Source: Nostoc sp. TCL240-02 (GTDB lineage: Bacteria > Cyanobacteriota > Cyanobacteriia > Cyanobacteriales > Nostocaceae). Taken from it: a stretch of 64,000 nucleotides of DNA. Below, in pieces: positions 16,821 through 25,661 of the stretch. Under the pieces are notes generated by a model. It searched no databases and was not told the DNA's origin. It was given only the letters and a program-made list of their open reading frames with translations. Location of the stretch: assembly GCF_013343235.1 (NCBI RefSeq), contig NZ_CP040094.1, positions 7,435,001 through 7,499,000 on the forward strand, given 5' to 3'. Within the stretch, counting starts at the first letter, position 1. The number at the start of each line of letters is the position of its first letter. Both the position numbers and the translations under genes were made by a program.

Positions 16821-18278
16821 ATGCCTGAAGCGCTAGAAATCGAGCGTCATAGAGCCGCGATCGCTCGCCCCGACATCTCTCGCCCTGTACGATTGGCTAT
16901 AGAAGGGTCAATCCTCAATCAAGACACCACTTTTTTTGACTACGGTTGCGGCTACGGTGGCGATGTTCAGCGAGTAAAAAATTTAGGTTACACCAGTTCA
17001 GGCTGGGACCCTTACTACTATCCCGATGTACCACGTATCACCGCCGATGTGGTCAACTTGGGTTATGTCCTCAACGTCATTGAAGACTCAGAGGAACGCC
17101 GTCAAAGCCTAATCCAAGCCTGGGAACTCACCGGGAAAGTTTTAATTGTCGCGGCTCAAATCCTGATTAACGCTCCCAGCAAAACCCAACTTGCTTACAA
17201 TGATGGCATTGTGACGCGTCGCAATACTTTTCAGAAATATTACGAACAACAAGAACTCAAAACTTATATTGATGAAGTCTTAAATGTAGATGCAGTACCC
17301 ATTGCATTAGGCGTTTACTTTGTTTTTCGAGATGAAGCTGAAAAAGAAAGTTACAAAGCTATCCGCTTCTTTTCTACCACTTCTACACCACGAGTCCGCA
17401 TCCCCGTTAAGCGGTTTGAAGACTATGAAGAACAGCTGCAACCATTAATGGCTTTCTTTACCAAGCGCGGTAGACTACCTGTAAAAAGCGAATTGGAAAA
17501 TGAACAGGAATTACTGAGCGAATTTGGTAACTTTCGCCGCGCCTTTGGTGTAGTTTTGCAAGCTACTGATGAGGCTGAATGGGATGCGATCGCTTATCGT
17601 CGTTCTCTAGATATCCAAGTTTATCTCGCCCTGACTCACTTTGATAAACGTCCTGCATGGCAAAAGCTAGCGCCAGAAATGCGTCACGATATCAAAGCCT
17701 TTTTTAGTAGCTATGAAGAAGCGTGCCTTGTAGCCGATCAAAAGCTTTTCAGCTTAGGTAAACCTGGGGTAATTCAAACTGCTTGCGACAAAAGCAAAAT
17801 TGGTAAACATACACGCGGTGCGCTCTATGTCCATGTTTCGGCACTTGCAGCACTTGACCCCGTACTACGAATTTGTGAAGGTTGCGCTAGTCGTACCATT
17901 GGGCGTGTCGATGAAGCTACATTAATCAAATATCACACTGACAAACCGCAAATATCCTATCTCTCTTACCCGGAATTCGATACCGATCCTCACCCGGCGT
18001 TAAAAGCCAGCATCGGTATTGATTTAAAAACCCTCATCATAACTCACCGAGACTACGAAACTAGGGCAAATCCACCGATTTTGCACCGTAAGGAAACATT
18101 TGTCACCAGCGACTACCCAGGCTACGAAGAATTTGCTAAACTCACCCAACAAGAACAGCAATTAGGATTACTCAATAGTAAAAGTGACATCGGTACGCTT
18201 GAAGGTTGGGAAAAATGCCTTGCTGCACACAGAGTAGAAATCAGGGGGCATCAGGTTTATCCAATTCAGGAAAGTTAA
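16821..18278 (+). CDS. DNA phosphorothioation-associated putative methyltransferase
   Basis: A 485-residue protein with a class I SAM-binding motif FFDYGCGYGGDVQ at 38-50, then VVNLGYVLNVIED as the acidic loop region. This matches the Dnd-related methyltransferase family (dnd_rel_methyl), whose substrate is not known. The C-terminal two thirds (KRGRLPVKSELENEQELL, DIKAFFSSYEEACL) are typical of that family and include a C-E-G-C pair near 350. It is the last gene of the island on the + strand, 51 bases after dndE. A link to modification of the same DNA sites is inferred only from context. Confidence 0.85.
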   Translation: MPEALEIERHRAAIARPDISRPVRLAIEGSILNQDTTFFDYGCGYGGDVQRVKNLGYTSSGWDPYYYPDVPRITADVVNLGYVLNVIEDSEERRQSLIQAWELTGKVLIVAAQILINAPSKTQLAYNDGIVTRRNTFQKYYEQQELKTYIDEVLNVDAVPIALGVYFVFRDEAEKESYKAIRFFSTTSTPRVRIPVKRFEDYEEQLQPLMAFFTKRGRLPVKSELENEQELLSEFGNFRRAFGVVLQATDEAEWDAIAYRRSLDIQVYLALTHFDKRPAWQKLAPEMRHDIKAFFSSYEEACLVADQKLFSLGKPGVIQTACDKSKIGKHTRGALYVHVSALAALDPVLRICEGCASRTIGRVDEATLIKYHTDKPQISYLSYPEFDTDPHPALKASIGIDLKTLIITHRDYETRANPPILHRKETFVTSDYPGYEEFAKLTQQEQQLGLLNSKSDIGTLEGWEKCLAAHRVEIRGHQVYPIQES

Positions 18279-18525
18279 GAAAACGCTGACACTATAAGGT
18301 TATCCTGAATTTGTATTTAACCCAAGTAAATCTTGGTAGTTTGTCATGTTTGCGGGAAATCACATAGCAGCGATGATGAGTTTAAATCCCCGATCGGGAT
18401 TATGTAGGTAACTCCTGCCACTCCGATAATTCAAACCTTTATAGGTACTATTTACATGATACACATTTGCATTTCCTCGTTGTATTTTATTGATATTTCC
18501 TCAAAAGAGGCAAAAAGTTGAAAAT

Positions 18526-19818
18526 ATGAGGAAAATTAAATCACTGCTGGAAGTTTTCGGTAGTCGCAAAATGGCGGCTTTATTATTTTTAGGTTTTTCA
18601 TCGGGTTTACCGTTATTGTTAATCGGTAATACCTTAAAGGCTTGGATGACCGTAGAAAAGGTAGATTTAGCCGCTATTGGTTGGTTTAGCCTCGCGAGTT
18701 TGCCTTATTCTTTGAAGTTTCTGTGGTCGCCACTGCTGGACAGGTTCGCCTTACCAGTGTTGGGACGACGACGGGGTTGGTTAATTTTGACGCAGATTGC
18801 TTTGATTGTAGCGATCGCATTCATGGCTTTCCAACAACCCAAACAAGCATTACAACTACTAGCAATCAACGCCATAGTCATTGCCTTTATCAGTGCAACT
18901 CAAGATATTGCCGTTGATGCCTACCGTACCGACGTTTTAGAAAAACTAGAAATGGGGGCTGGTGCAGCCGTTTTTATCTTGGGTTATCGAATCGCCCTGT
19001 TAGTCGCAGGTGCTTTAGCCTTGATACTTGCCGACAAACTGCCTTGGTCATCGGTTTACTTGTTTATGGCAGGGACGATGGTAATTGGTATTTTTGCAAC
19101 CTTGTTCGCACCGGAACCCAAGGAAATTAGCCCTCCAGCTTCTCTGGTTGATGCTGTCATCTTACCTTTTCAGGAATTTTTTCAGCGTCAAGGGATTATC
19201 AAAGCTATTCTCATGCTTGCATTCATTACCCTATACAAGCTAGGTGATGCTTTGTTGAGCAATATGACCACGCCTTTTTTGCTGCAAACGGGTTTTACCA
19301 AAACCGACATTGGGGCAATTCAAGTGGGGATGGGGTTAATTGCGACGATTGTCGGTGCTTTAGCAGGTGGTTCAATTTTGAGTGCTATTGGCATCAATCG
19401 ATCGCTTTGGGTTTTTGGTATTCTACAAGCAGTAAGTAATTTAGCTTACTTTTTTCTAGCATACATCGGTAAAAACTACCAAGCTATGGTACTTGCCATC
19501 AACGTAGAACAATTTTGTGGTGGATTGGGGACAGCAGCCTTTGTTGCCTTTTTGATGAGTCTTTGTAACCAGCGTTTTTCTGCAACCCAATATGCTTTGT
19601 TATCCAGCTTAATGGCTGTCAGCCGCGATATTCTGTCGGCCCCTGGAGGTGCGATCGCCCAAAATACGGGTTGGCCTGTATTTTTCTTAATTACCATTGC
19701 CGCCGCCGTACCAGGACTACTCCTATTACCAGTATTTGCCCCCTGGAACCCTCAGCCAGTGGCAATATCTAGACCAGGACTTGAGGACGAAGAAGAGGAT
19801 ATATGGGGAATCAAGTAG
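18526..19818 (+). CDS. AmpG-like major facilitator permease
   Basis: A 430-residue inner-membrane protein with about 12 hydrophobic segments. It begins RKMAALLFLGFSSGLPLLLIGNTLKAWM, and PYSLKFLWSPLLDR and QDIAVDAYRTD are hallmarks of the AmpG/acetyl-CoA-transporter branch of the MFS. AmpG imports muropeptides from the periplasm in enterobacteria; the substrate here is not shown. The frame extends to a TTG at 18490, but ATG 18526 gives the normal N-terminus. It overlaps the next gene by 16 bases. It marks the end of the defence island and return to common chromosomal genes. Confidence 0.85.
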   Translation: MRKIKSLLEVFGSRKMAALLFLGFSSGLPLLLIGNTLKAWMTVEKVDLAAIGWFSLASLPYSLKFLWSPLLDRFALPVLGRRRGWLILTQIALIVAIAFMAFQQPKQALQLLAINAIVIAFISATQDIAVDAYRTDVLEKLEMGAGAAVFILGYRIALLVAGALALILADKLPWSSVYLFMAGTMVIGIFATLFAPEPKEISPPASLVDAVILPFQEFFQRQGIIKAILMLAFITLYKLGDALLSNMTTPFLLQTGFTKTDIGAIQVGMGLIATIVGALAGGSILSAIGINRSLWVFGILQAVSNLAYFFLAYIGKNYQAMVLAINVEQFCGGLGTAAFVAFLMSLCNQRFSATQYALLSSLMAVSRDILSAPGGAIAQNTGWPVFFLITIAAAVPGLLLLPVFAPWNPQPVAISRPGLEDEEEDIWGIK

Positions 19819-20201
19819 TTATTGCTGTCGGCACATTCATCCTCTTATTAACAGGTTTATTGCTGGGCTATGTTCTCTCGCAGTTAGTTTTGGGATTTCT
19901 AGCATTTAACCTACTAACTTTTTTCGGAACACTCAGCTTAATTTTAATTTTTGGGACACTTTATTACGTTTTATTTTGGCAGTTACGAAGAGATCAGTCC
20001 CGACCATCAACAAATCAAGGGATATCAAACCAGATAGACGATGATGTATCTGATAGCTATCTAAAAAACAGACTGATCGCTAAATTATCTGGTGACACTG
20101 CCGCAGCCGAACGGTTAATTGAACAGGCAAAGGAAACTTATCCTGGGATGCCGGAAAATTGGTATTGCGAAAGAGTGCTTGATGACTTGGAGCGCAAATA
20201 G
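19803..20201 (+). CDS. Small membrane protein with two transmembrane segments
   Basis: The 132-residue protein has two hydrophobic helices (about 5-30 and 34-60), then a basic/polar cytoplasmic tail ending in LIEQAKETYPGMPENWYCERVLDDLERK. It overlaps the AmpG-like gene by 16 bases and is probably made from the same mRNA. The pattern is familiar from cyanobacterial conserved hypothetical proteins; no function is known to me. Confidence 0.75.
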   Translation: MGNQVVIAVGTFILLLTGLLLGYVLSQLVLGFLAFNLLTFFGTLSLILIFGTLYYVLFWQLRRDQSRPSTNQGISNQIDDDVSDSYLKNRLIAKLSGDTAAAERLIEQAKETYPGMPENWYCERVLDDLERK

Positions 20202-20206
20202 TACTG

Positions 20207-20333
20207 CGGGGGCAGGGGGCAGTGGGCAGGGAGCAGGGAGCAGGGAGCAGGGGGAGATGAGGAAGACAAGGGGGAATTATTGAACAAGTTTTTTGCCCAA
20301 TTCCCCATTCCCCATTCCCCATTCCCAATTTTC
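20207..20333. repeat. G-rich and CCCCATT tandem heptamer tract
   Basis: The tract has GGGGGCA and GGGAGCA units (20207-20260), a short spacer, and CCCCATT units (20298-20328). The same combination, GGGAGCA units followed by CCCAATT units, occurs inside the GNAT gene 600 bases downstream. The G-rich strand could form quadruplex structures. It is non-coding; frames on the minus strand across it are repeat artefacts. Confidence 0.8.
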
Positions 20334-20422
20334 ATATACAGAAAATTGCTAAAATAAAGAATACTTCACAAATCTTCAGCTAAATTTTCATAAAAATTCC
20401 TAGCTCTCTTTGCAATTAAAAT

Positions 20423-20611
20423 ATGGCTATTTTTCGTCAATACATCGCCCCACTGCTTGTAGTTCTGGTATTTGTCTTTGCTCTAGTCGCAGTCAGCGCC
20501 CGCATCTTCTTACCATCAGATATGGCAGCACCCGCACCAATTGAAGAGGTAGGGGTAAGTTCTCAAACCACTCCTGATAATTTGCCACCAGTAGCACATA
20601 CTAATTCGTAA
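20423..20611 (+). CDS. Small single-span membrane protein
   Basis: A 62-residue protein with one hydrophobic helix (about 9-28, LLVVLVFVFALVAVSARIF) followed by a proline-rich polar tail. The ATG at 20423 is unambiguous. It resembles short conserved cyanobacterial membrane proteins of unknown function; no family name can be given. It ends 37 bases before the GNAT gene and may be co-transcribed with it. Confidence 0.6.
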   Translation: MAIFRQYIAPLLVVLVFVFALVAVSARIFLPSDMAAPAPIEEVGVSSQTTPDNLPPVAHTNS

Positions 20612-20648
20612 TTGGTAATTGGTATAACTCACCTAGCTAACTCAATAA

Positions 20649-21245
20649 ATGCCAGAAGTGTCTGAGCAACTACTACCGGGGTATATTATTCGCTGTGGTT
20701 CCTTATTGGAGCGATCGCTGCTGCTTAAATTCATGCAGCGAACTTACCAGGATCTCTTCCCCAATGAGGATTTTTCTCACCTAGAGCAAACAGTTAAGCA
20801 ATACTTCTCTAGCGATACACCCTTGTGGTGGGTAGAAGAGGAGGGGGAGGAGAGGGAGCAGGGGAGCAGGGAGCAGGGAGCAGGGAGTAAAGCAGAAAGA
20901 AGTAATTTTAATTCTCCCCCTTGCCCCCTGCTCCCTGCCCCTCTGCCTCTTATACCCAATTCCCAATTCCCCATCGCTTGCCTTTGGGTAGGCAATGCTA
21001 TAGATCAAGTGCAGGGTAATCGCCATGCTCACATCTTTATTCTCTACGTTGTACCAGAACATCGGCGGCGGGGTATTGGTACAGCCTTAATGCAATATGT
21101 AGAAAATTGGGCTATTCAAAGAGGCGATCGCCAGATTGGATTACAAGTGTTTCAATCAAACAAACCCGCATTAAATCTTTACAATCAGTTAGGTTATCAA
21201 ACCCAATCCCTGTGGATGGTAAAATTCCTGAGTGCAGAAAAATAA
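20649..21245 (+). CDS. GNAT family N-acetyltransferase with an in-frame repeat insertion
   Basis: The 198-residue protein is a GNAT acetyltransferase. The acetyl-CoA motif VPEHRRRGIGTALMQYVE is at 135-152, and LQVFQSNKPALNLYNQLGYQ near the C-terminus is motif B. Residues about 63-108 (rich in E, G, Q, then P and L) are encoded by GGGAGCA and CCCTGCC repeat DNA that splits the fold between two normal strands yet keeps the frame. The substrate is unknown. The insert probably forms a disordered loop; the enzyme may or may not tolerate it. Confidence 0.85.
   Translation: MPEVSEQLLPGYIIRCGSLLERSLLLKFMQRTYQDLFPNEDFSHLEQTVKQYFSSDTPLWWVEEEGEEREQGSREQGAGSKAERSNFNSPPCPLLPAPLPLIPNSQFPIACLWVGNAIDQVQGNRHAHIFILYVVPEHRRRGIGTALMQYVENWAIQRGDRQIGLQVFQSNKPALNLYNQLGYQTQSLWMVKFLSAEK
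20838..20980. repeat. Heptamer repeat block inside the GNAT gene
   Basis: GGGAGCAGGGAGCAG units (20838-20890) and, after a short unique stretch, CCCTGCTCCCTGCC and CCCAATTCCC units (20922-20975) form a long imperfect inverted repeat within a coding region. The block has a length compatible with the reading frame. It mirrors the intergenic tract at 20207-20333, suggesting both are copies of one composite element. Confidence 0.8.
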
Positions 21246-21418
21246 ACTAGAGGATAGCCGTAACATACTTTAGCATCTGAGTTATAGCAGTTCTCGTTTG
21301 GATAAAATTCAACGAGGGTTAGGGAAAGTGTATAATTACGCAACTAATACTTATAAATTTTTGATTTATTGGCGCGGGGGATTATGTCTTAATCCCGAAA
21401 AGGGATAAAAATGAAATT

Positions 21419-22183
21419 ATGTATGACGAAGACGATCTAAGCCTACTCGATGTCGATATTGAGGAGGAGCTAGAAAGCCCCCTAGATAAAATAGAGCCAT
21501 TAACTGACGATTCAGTTGTGGTGAAGCCCGATCCTGAAGTGATGCTAGCCCTCCTGGAAAATCCCCAGCCCCAGCAAAGAATGTTAGCGGCGCGTGCTTT
21601 TTGTGATATAGAAGATGCGCGTGCTACCCCCTATCTGATTCGCCTGTTAACTGATATTTGTCCCTTAGTCCGGGTGAGCGCATCTTATGCTCTCGGACGC
21701 AATCCTAGTTCAGAAGCAGTGGCTCCATTAATTGCTCAACTAAAGAGTGATTGGAATGGCTATGTGCGTAAAGGCGTTGTTTGGGCTTTAGGAAACTGTC
21801 GCGATCGCCGTTCTTTACCGCCCCTAGCAGATGCCTTAAGAACTGACATTTCCGCAGTGCGTTTGTGGGCTGCTAGCTCCTTAGCACAGATGGCAGAGGT
21901 TGGTTATGAAGCAGTTATCGGGGCAATACCACCATTAATTGAAGCCTTAGTCAAAGATCCCGTGGCAGCAGTGCGGAGCAATAGTGCGTGGGCAATCGGT
22001 CAACTGTGCCGCGAATTGCCTTCTAATGTAGTTTATGCCACAGCGATCGATGCTCTAATTCAAGCCTTTGCCGAAGACCAAGACCTGGGAGTCCGGGAAG
22101 ACGCGAAAGCTTCACTGTTAGGAGTGGGTGATCCCCGTGGCTTGCAGCTGATTGAAACCCTCGAACAAGAAGGGTGGTTTTGA
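21419..22183 (+). CDS. HEAT-repeat (PBS-lyase-type) protein
   Basis: The 254-residue protein has a very acidic N-terminus (1-40) and then about five HEAT/PBS-lyase-like helical repeats: RMLAARAFCDIEDARATPYLIRLL, VRVSASYALGRNPSSEAVAPLI, VRKGVVWALGNCRDRRSLPPLA, VRLWAASSLAQMAEVG, VRSNSAWAIGQLCRE. Such repeats act in phycobilin lyases and as protein-binding scaffolds in cyanobacteria. There is no E/F-type lyase partner next to it, so a scaffold role is as likely as lyase activity. ATG 21419 follows two out-of-frame ATGs closely, so the start is likely but not certain. Confidence 0.85.
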   Translation: MYDEDDLSLLDVDIEEELESPLDKIEPLTDDSVVVKPDPEVMLALLENPQPQQRMLAARAFCDIEDARATPYLIRLLTDICPLVRVSASYALGRNPSSEAVAPLIAQLKSDWNGYVRKGVVWALGNCRDRRSLPPLADALRTDISAVRLWAASSLAQMAEVGYEAVIGAIPPLIEALVKDPVAAVRSNSAWAIGQLCRELPSNVVYATAIDALIQAFAEDQDLGVREDAKASLLGVGDPRGLQLIETLEQEGWF

Positions 22184-22186
22184 TTT

Positions 22187-22290
22187 GGGCATTGGGTATG
22201 GGGCATGGGGCATGGGGCATGGGGCATTGGGCATTAATCACTTGAATCCCAACTCCTAATTCCTGTACAGACGCAATTAATCGCGTCTCT
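22187..22290. repeat. GGGGCAT heptamer tract plus palindromic repeat
   Basis: Six or so GGGGCAT/GGGCATT units follow the HEAT gene stop (22187-22236). After a TCCTAATTCC stretch comes CTGTACAGACGCAATTAATCGCGTCT, a palindromic unit related to that near 700-740. This is typical Nostocales intergenic filler. Confidence 0.75.
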
Positions 22291-22355
22291 CTTAACTCCT
22301 AACTCACTCAGCACTCAGCACGGGCTAAACGCCCCGCTACCGCTAACAGCACTCA

Positions 22356-22760
22356 CTAACCTTCAGCTACAGATTTAACCAAATTTAAGTCATAAGGGCG
22401 CTCAGTATCATCTTCGCCCAAATACTCACCATTTTGAATTTCCAGAATAACTAGCGGGATGTGTCCAGGATTTTCTACCTTATGTAGGGTTGCTGCGGGA
22501 ACATAAGTTGATTCGTTTCGATTCAGCAATATTTCCGAATCGCCACAAGTTACCTTGGCTACACCGGAAACTACAACCCAATGCTCATTACGATGATAAT
22601 GAATTTGTGGTTTAATGCCGTGTCTGGGCTTGATTTCAACACGGCTAATTCTATAAGTATCTCCCTCCTCGATCACCTCCACCTCACCCCAGTATCGTGT
22701 GCCTGAATGTGGAGGCAATTCGTTGATATTTGACTGAGTATTATTTTCGTTGGGAGTCAT
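22356..22760 (-). CDS. Cupin-domain protein, mannose-6-phosphate isomerase type II C-terminal-like
   Basis: The 134-residue protein is a single cupin: RYWGEVEVIEEG, then RVEIKPRHGIKPQIHYHRNEHWVVVSG with the metal-binding His-x-His and Glu, and a second half PAATLHKVENPG with the last His. It matches the C-terminal domain of bifunctional mannose-1-phosphate guanylyltransferase/mannose-6-phosphate isomerases, standing alone. It could interconvert mannose-6-phosphate and fructose-6-phosphate for polysaccharide precursors. No sugar genes adjoin it, so the reaction is inferred from similarity only. Confidence 0.85.
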   Translation of the reverse strand: MTPNENNTQSNINELPPHSGTRYWGEVEVIEEGDTYRISRVEIKPRHGIKPQIHYHRNEHWVVVSGVAKVTCGDSEILLNRNESTYVPAATLHKVENPGHIPLVILEIQNGEYLGEDDTERPYDLNLVKSVAEG

Positions 22761-22871
22761 AATGAATTTCTCAACCAGATAAGTATTAGTATTTTTCTGT
22801 AATTTACCGTAAAGGGGATAAACCTGGGTAGGGAGATATAGTCACAACTGCTGTAACTTTACTCTAGGGAA

Positions 22872-24236
22872 TTATTCATTCCCCGTATACTGAATCCGAT
22901 AAATCCGATTATTAGCTTCTTCTGTTAGTAGTAAACTGCCATCTGGCAGCACGAGTAAACCTACAGGTCGTCCCCAAGTGGTTGGTACAGAAGGATTGAG
23001 TAAAAAGCCTGTGAGAAAGTCTTCGTAATAGCCAAGCGATCGCCCCTTAGCGTCGAAGGGAACAAATACAATTTTATAACCAGTACCGCGATCGCGGTTC
23101 CAAGAACCACGAAAAGCAACAAAAGCACCGTTCCGGTATTTTTCTGGAAATGTTTTACCATCATAAAACTGCAAACCCAATGCTGCTGAATGCGCTTGGA
23201 ACAGTACATCTGGCGTTTGGGTACTGGCAGCTAATTCGGGGCGTTTACTTTTGCCATCGGTTTTTTGACGCGGATCGAGGTTGTTTGGTGTCAGATAAGC
23301 ATAAGGCCAGCCATAAAATGCCCCCTGTTTAACCCGTGTCAGATAGTCTGGAACCAAATCATCACCGATTCCATCGCGTTCGTTAATACTGGCGTAAAGT
23401 TCCTTGGTTAGAGGATGAAAGTCCAAACCAACCGGGTTACGCAAGCCGGAAGCGAAAGTTTGCTGCTGGGAACCATCTAAATTCATCACCTGTATCGAAG
23501 CGCGTGGTAGGGGTTCTTCATCCACATTGGTTCCTGAACCAACTGAGACATATAATTTATTGCGATCAGGTGAGACAACGACATTGCGTGTCCAATGGTT
23601 GTTATAACCTTGAGAAGGCAAGTCGGCGATTTTTTCTCCTTTACCTGTAATCTTGTTTTGACCTTGAGTATAGGGAAAACGCACCACAGCATCTGTATTC
23701 CCCAGAAAAAAGGAATTATCTGCAAAAGCCATCCCAAAGGGTCTATTGAGTCCGTTGTCCCCACTAGCAAAAGTTTCTCGAACGTCGGCTACACCGTCAC
23801 CATTGCTGTCACGTAACAAACGAATGCGGTTTTGCCCCGTTTCAGTCACCAGAACATTACCACTGGGAGTTAAAGCTAGCCAGCGTGGGGCATCTAAATC
23901 TTCGGCAAATACATTAACTGTAAAGCCTCTTGGTACGCGCAGCACCGGATTTTGCGGAATAGGCACAACTTCAGGCCGCTTGGAAGCACTTTCTGTTGCA
24001 AAGGGTGCTGGTAAATTCTTCAGATTGATACGGATAGGTGTAGGCGAAAGTGCTTCAGTACGGACAGTATTTTTTGGCTTTGGCTGTGTAGGATTCTGTG
24101 TCAGTTGGGCAGAAGGTACAGATTCTTGTGGTGTGGGATTATCTGACGAAGCGCGAGTCTGGTTACACGCTGCTGTCAAGGTTAGTAACAAAACTGGCAG
24201 CAAGAAACGCGCAGAGACTTTCATGGCGGTAGACAC
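22872..24236 (-). CDS. Lipoprotein PQQ-dependent sugar dehydrogenase (L-sorbosone dehydrogenase-like)
   Basis: The 454-residue protein has a lipoprotein signal with lipobox LTAAC (Cys24), a low-complexity Pro/Thr/Gln linker to about 90, and then a six-bladed beta-propeller of the soluble glucose/sorbosone dehydrogenase family. Visible blades include GNVLVTETGQNRIRLLRD, VSPDRNKLYVSVGSGTN, FASGLRNPVGLDFHP, YASINERDGIGDDLVPD and PDGSLLLTEEANNRIYRI. These enzymes oxidise aldose-type sugars with PQQ in the periplasm. Cofactor supply in this organism is not shown. The gene is monocistronic on the minus strand. Confidence 0.87.
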   Translation of the reverse strand: MSTAMKVSARFLLPVLLLTLTAACNQTRASSDNPTPQESVPSAQLTQNPTQPKPKNTVRTEALSPTPIRINLKNLPAPFATESASKRPEVVPIPQNPVLRVPRGFTVNVFAEDLDAPRWLALTPSGNVLVTETGQNRIRLLRDSNGDGVADVRETFASGDNGLNRPFGMAFADNSFFLGNTDAVVRFPYTQGQNKITGKGEKIADLPSQGYNNHWTRNVVVSPDRNKLYVSVGSGTNVDEEPLPRASIQVMNLDGSQQQTFASGLRNPVGLDFHPLTKELYASINERDGIGDDLVPDYLTRVKQGAFYGWPYAYLTPNNLDPRQKTDGKSKRPELAASTQTPDVLFQAHSAALGLQFYDGKTFPEKYRNGAFVAFRGSWNRDRGTGYKIVFVPFDAKGRSLGYYEDFLTGFLLNPSVPTTWGRPVGLLVLPDGSLLLTEEANNRIYRIQYTGNE

Positions 24237-24371
24237 TATGACACAATTTTTTTACTTTAGACTTGAGACTTAATAATTGTCACCAGTCTAAAGTCCGATT
24301 TTTCTTACTTAGTAAAAGTATCAGAAGATTAAGGACTAGGAAAATAATTCCCAATTCTCAATTCCCAATAT

Positions 24372-25583
24372 TCATACATATAAGCATTTATTAGTCAATA
24401 AAAAATTTTCAACCTCTGCTGCTGGTAATGGACGACTAAATAGAAAACCTTGCATAGAATTACAGTTGTGCTGGCGCAAAAAAGAAAGTTCTGCTTCCGT
24501 CTCTACACCTTCAGCGATTACATTTAGATTGAGATTGTGACCCATTTGAATTAATGCTTTAGTAATGGCTGATTTCTGTGGATCGTTAGCAACGTTATGG
24601 ATAAAATAACGGTCTATTTTCAATGTATTAATTGGTAAATTTTTCAGATAAATTAGAGAAGAATAGCCTGTACCAAAATCATCAATCGCAATTTTGATAC
24701 CCAAGGATTGCAATTTAGTCATAGTAGCGATCGCACTATTTACGTCTTGCATAATCATACTTTCAGTCAGTTCTAGCTCTAAGTCATTTGGTTGCAAATT
24801 ATTGATAGTTATAAAATTGACTATTTTATTAATAAAATCTGGTTGATTAAATTCCATTACTGAGATATTTACAGCAACAATAAAGGAATTAATTCCGGCA
24901 TCACGCCAGATTTTTATTTGTTTACATACACTTTTTAATACCCATTTACCAATTGGAACAATTAAACCCGTAGACTCTGCTAACGGAATAAATTCTGTTG
25001 GGTAAACTATCCCTAATTCTGGACTTTGCCAGCGCAATAAACTTTCAGCAGCTAATATTTTTCCAGAAGCAATATCGACTATTGGTTGATAATAAATTTC
25101 AAATTCTTGAAATTTATGTTGTTTGATAGCTTGATACAAGCTAATTTCTAACAACTGCATTTTGGGAGACAAGTTGTTAATTGTAGTCTGGGTAGATAAA
25201 TATCTTTTTAAAGTAGCGTGCTTTTCCAACCGATTTATGATGGCACTATATAACTCAGCCCGACTAAATGGCTTAGTTATATAGTCATCTGCCCCCATAT
25301 CCATACCTTGACGAAAGTCAGATTTTGCAGATTTTGCAGTGAGAAAAATGAAGGGAATTGTTGCCGTTGATGGATCTTGGCGTAATGCGCTTAGAACGCC
25401 ATAACCATCAATTTCTGGCATCATCATATCACAGAGAATTAAGTCAGGAACTTCACAGATAGCCAAATGCACGCCGACCCTACCATTAGCGGCAGCAATA
25501 GTTTCAAAATCCTCAGCTTCTAGCAAATCTAAAATGTTTTCACGAACTGCTTCATCGTCTTCTATTATTAAAATTTTGGGCAT
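24372..25583 (-). CDS. Response regulator with REC and EAL domains (c-di-GMP phosphodiesterase)
   Basis: The 403-residue protein has an N-terminal receiver domain (1-120) with phospho-acceptor Asp52 in LILCDMMMP and Lys104 in ITKPFS, then an EAL domain (about 145-395). EAL landmarks are AAESLLRW (ESL in place of EAL, Glu kept), ELELTESMI, IAIDDFGTGYSSL and VIAEGVETEAE, so c-di-GMP hydrolysis is expected. The partner kinase is not obvious; just upstream on the same strand lies a decayed PAS-kinase relic, which may have been its partner. Confidence 0.9.
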   Translation of the reverse strand: MPKILIIEDDEAVRENILDLLEAEDFETIAAANGRVGVHLAICEVPDLILCDMMMPEIDGYGVLSALRQDPSTATIPFIFLTAKSAKSDFRQGMDMGADDYITKPFSRAELYSAIINRLEKHATLKRYLSTQTTINNLSPKMQLLEISLYQAIKQHKFQEFEIYYQPIVDIASGKILAAESLLRWQSPELGIVYPTEFIPLAESTGLIVPIGKWVLKSVCKQIKIWRDAGINSFIVAVNISVMEFNQPDFINKIVNFITINNLQPNDLELELTESMIMQDVNSAIATMTKLQSLGIKIAIDDFGTGYSSLIYLKNLPINTLKIDRYFIHNVANDPQKSAITKALIQMGHNLNLNVIAEGVETEAELSFLRQHNCNSMQGFLFSRPLPAAEVENFLLTNKCLYV

Positions 25584-25661
25584 AAGTTACCTTAATTTAT
25601 TTTTTATTATTTAATGAGAGTAAACTTTGTACCAAGTCCCGGTGTAATTATGGCAAAAATT

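Noticed and set aside
23746..24273. 175-codon + strand frame opposite the sorbosone dehydrogenase-like gene
   Set aside because: Antisense shadow of a gene with clear signal peptide and propeller motifs; no family pattern of its own.
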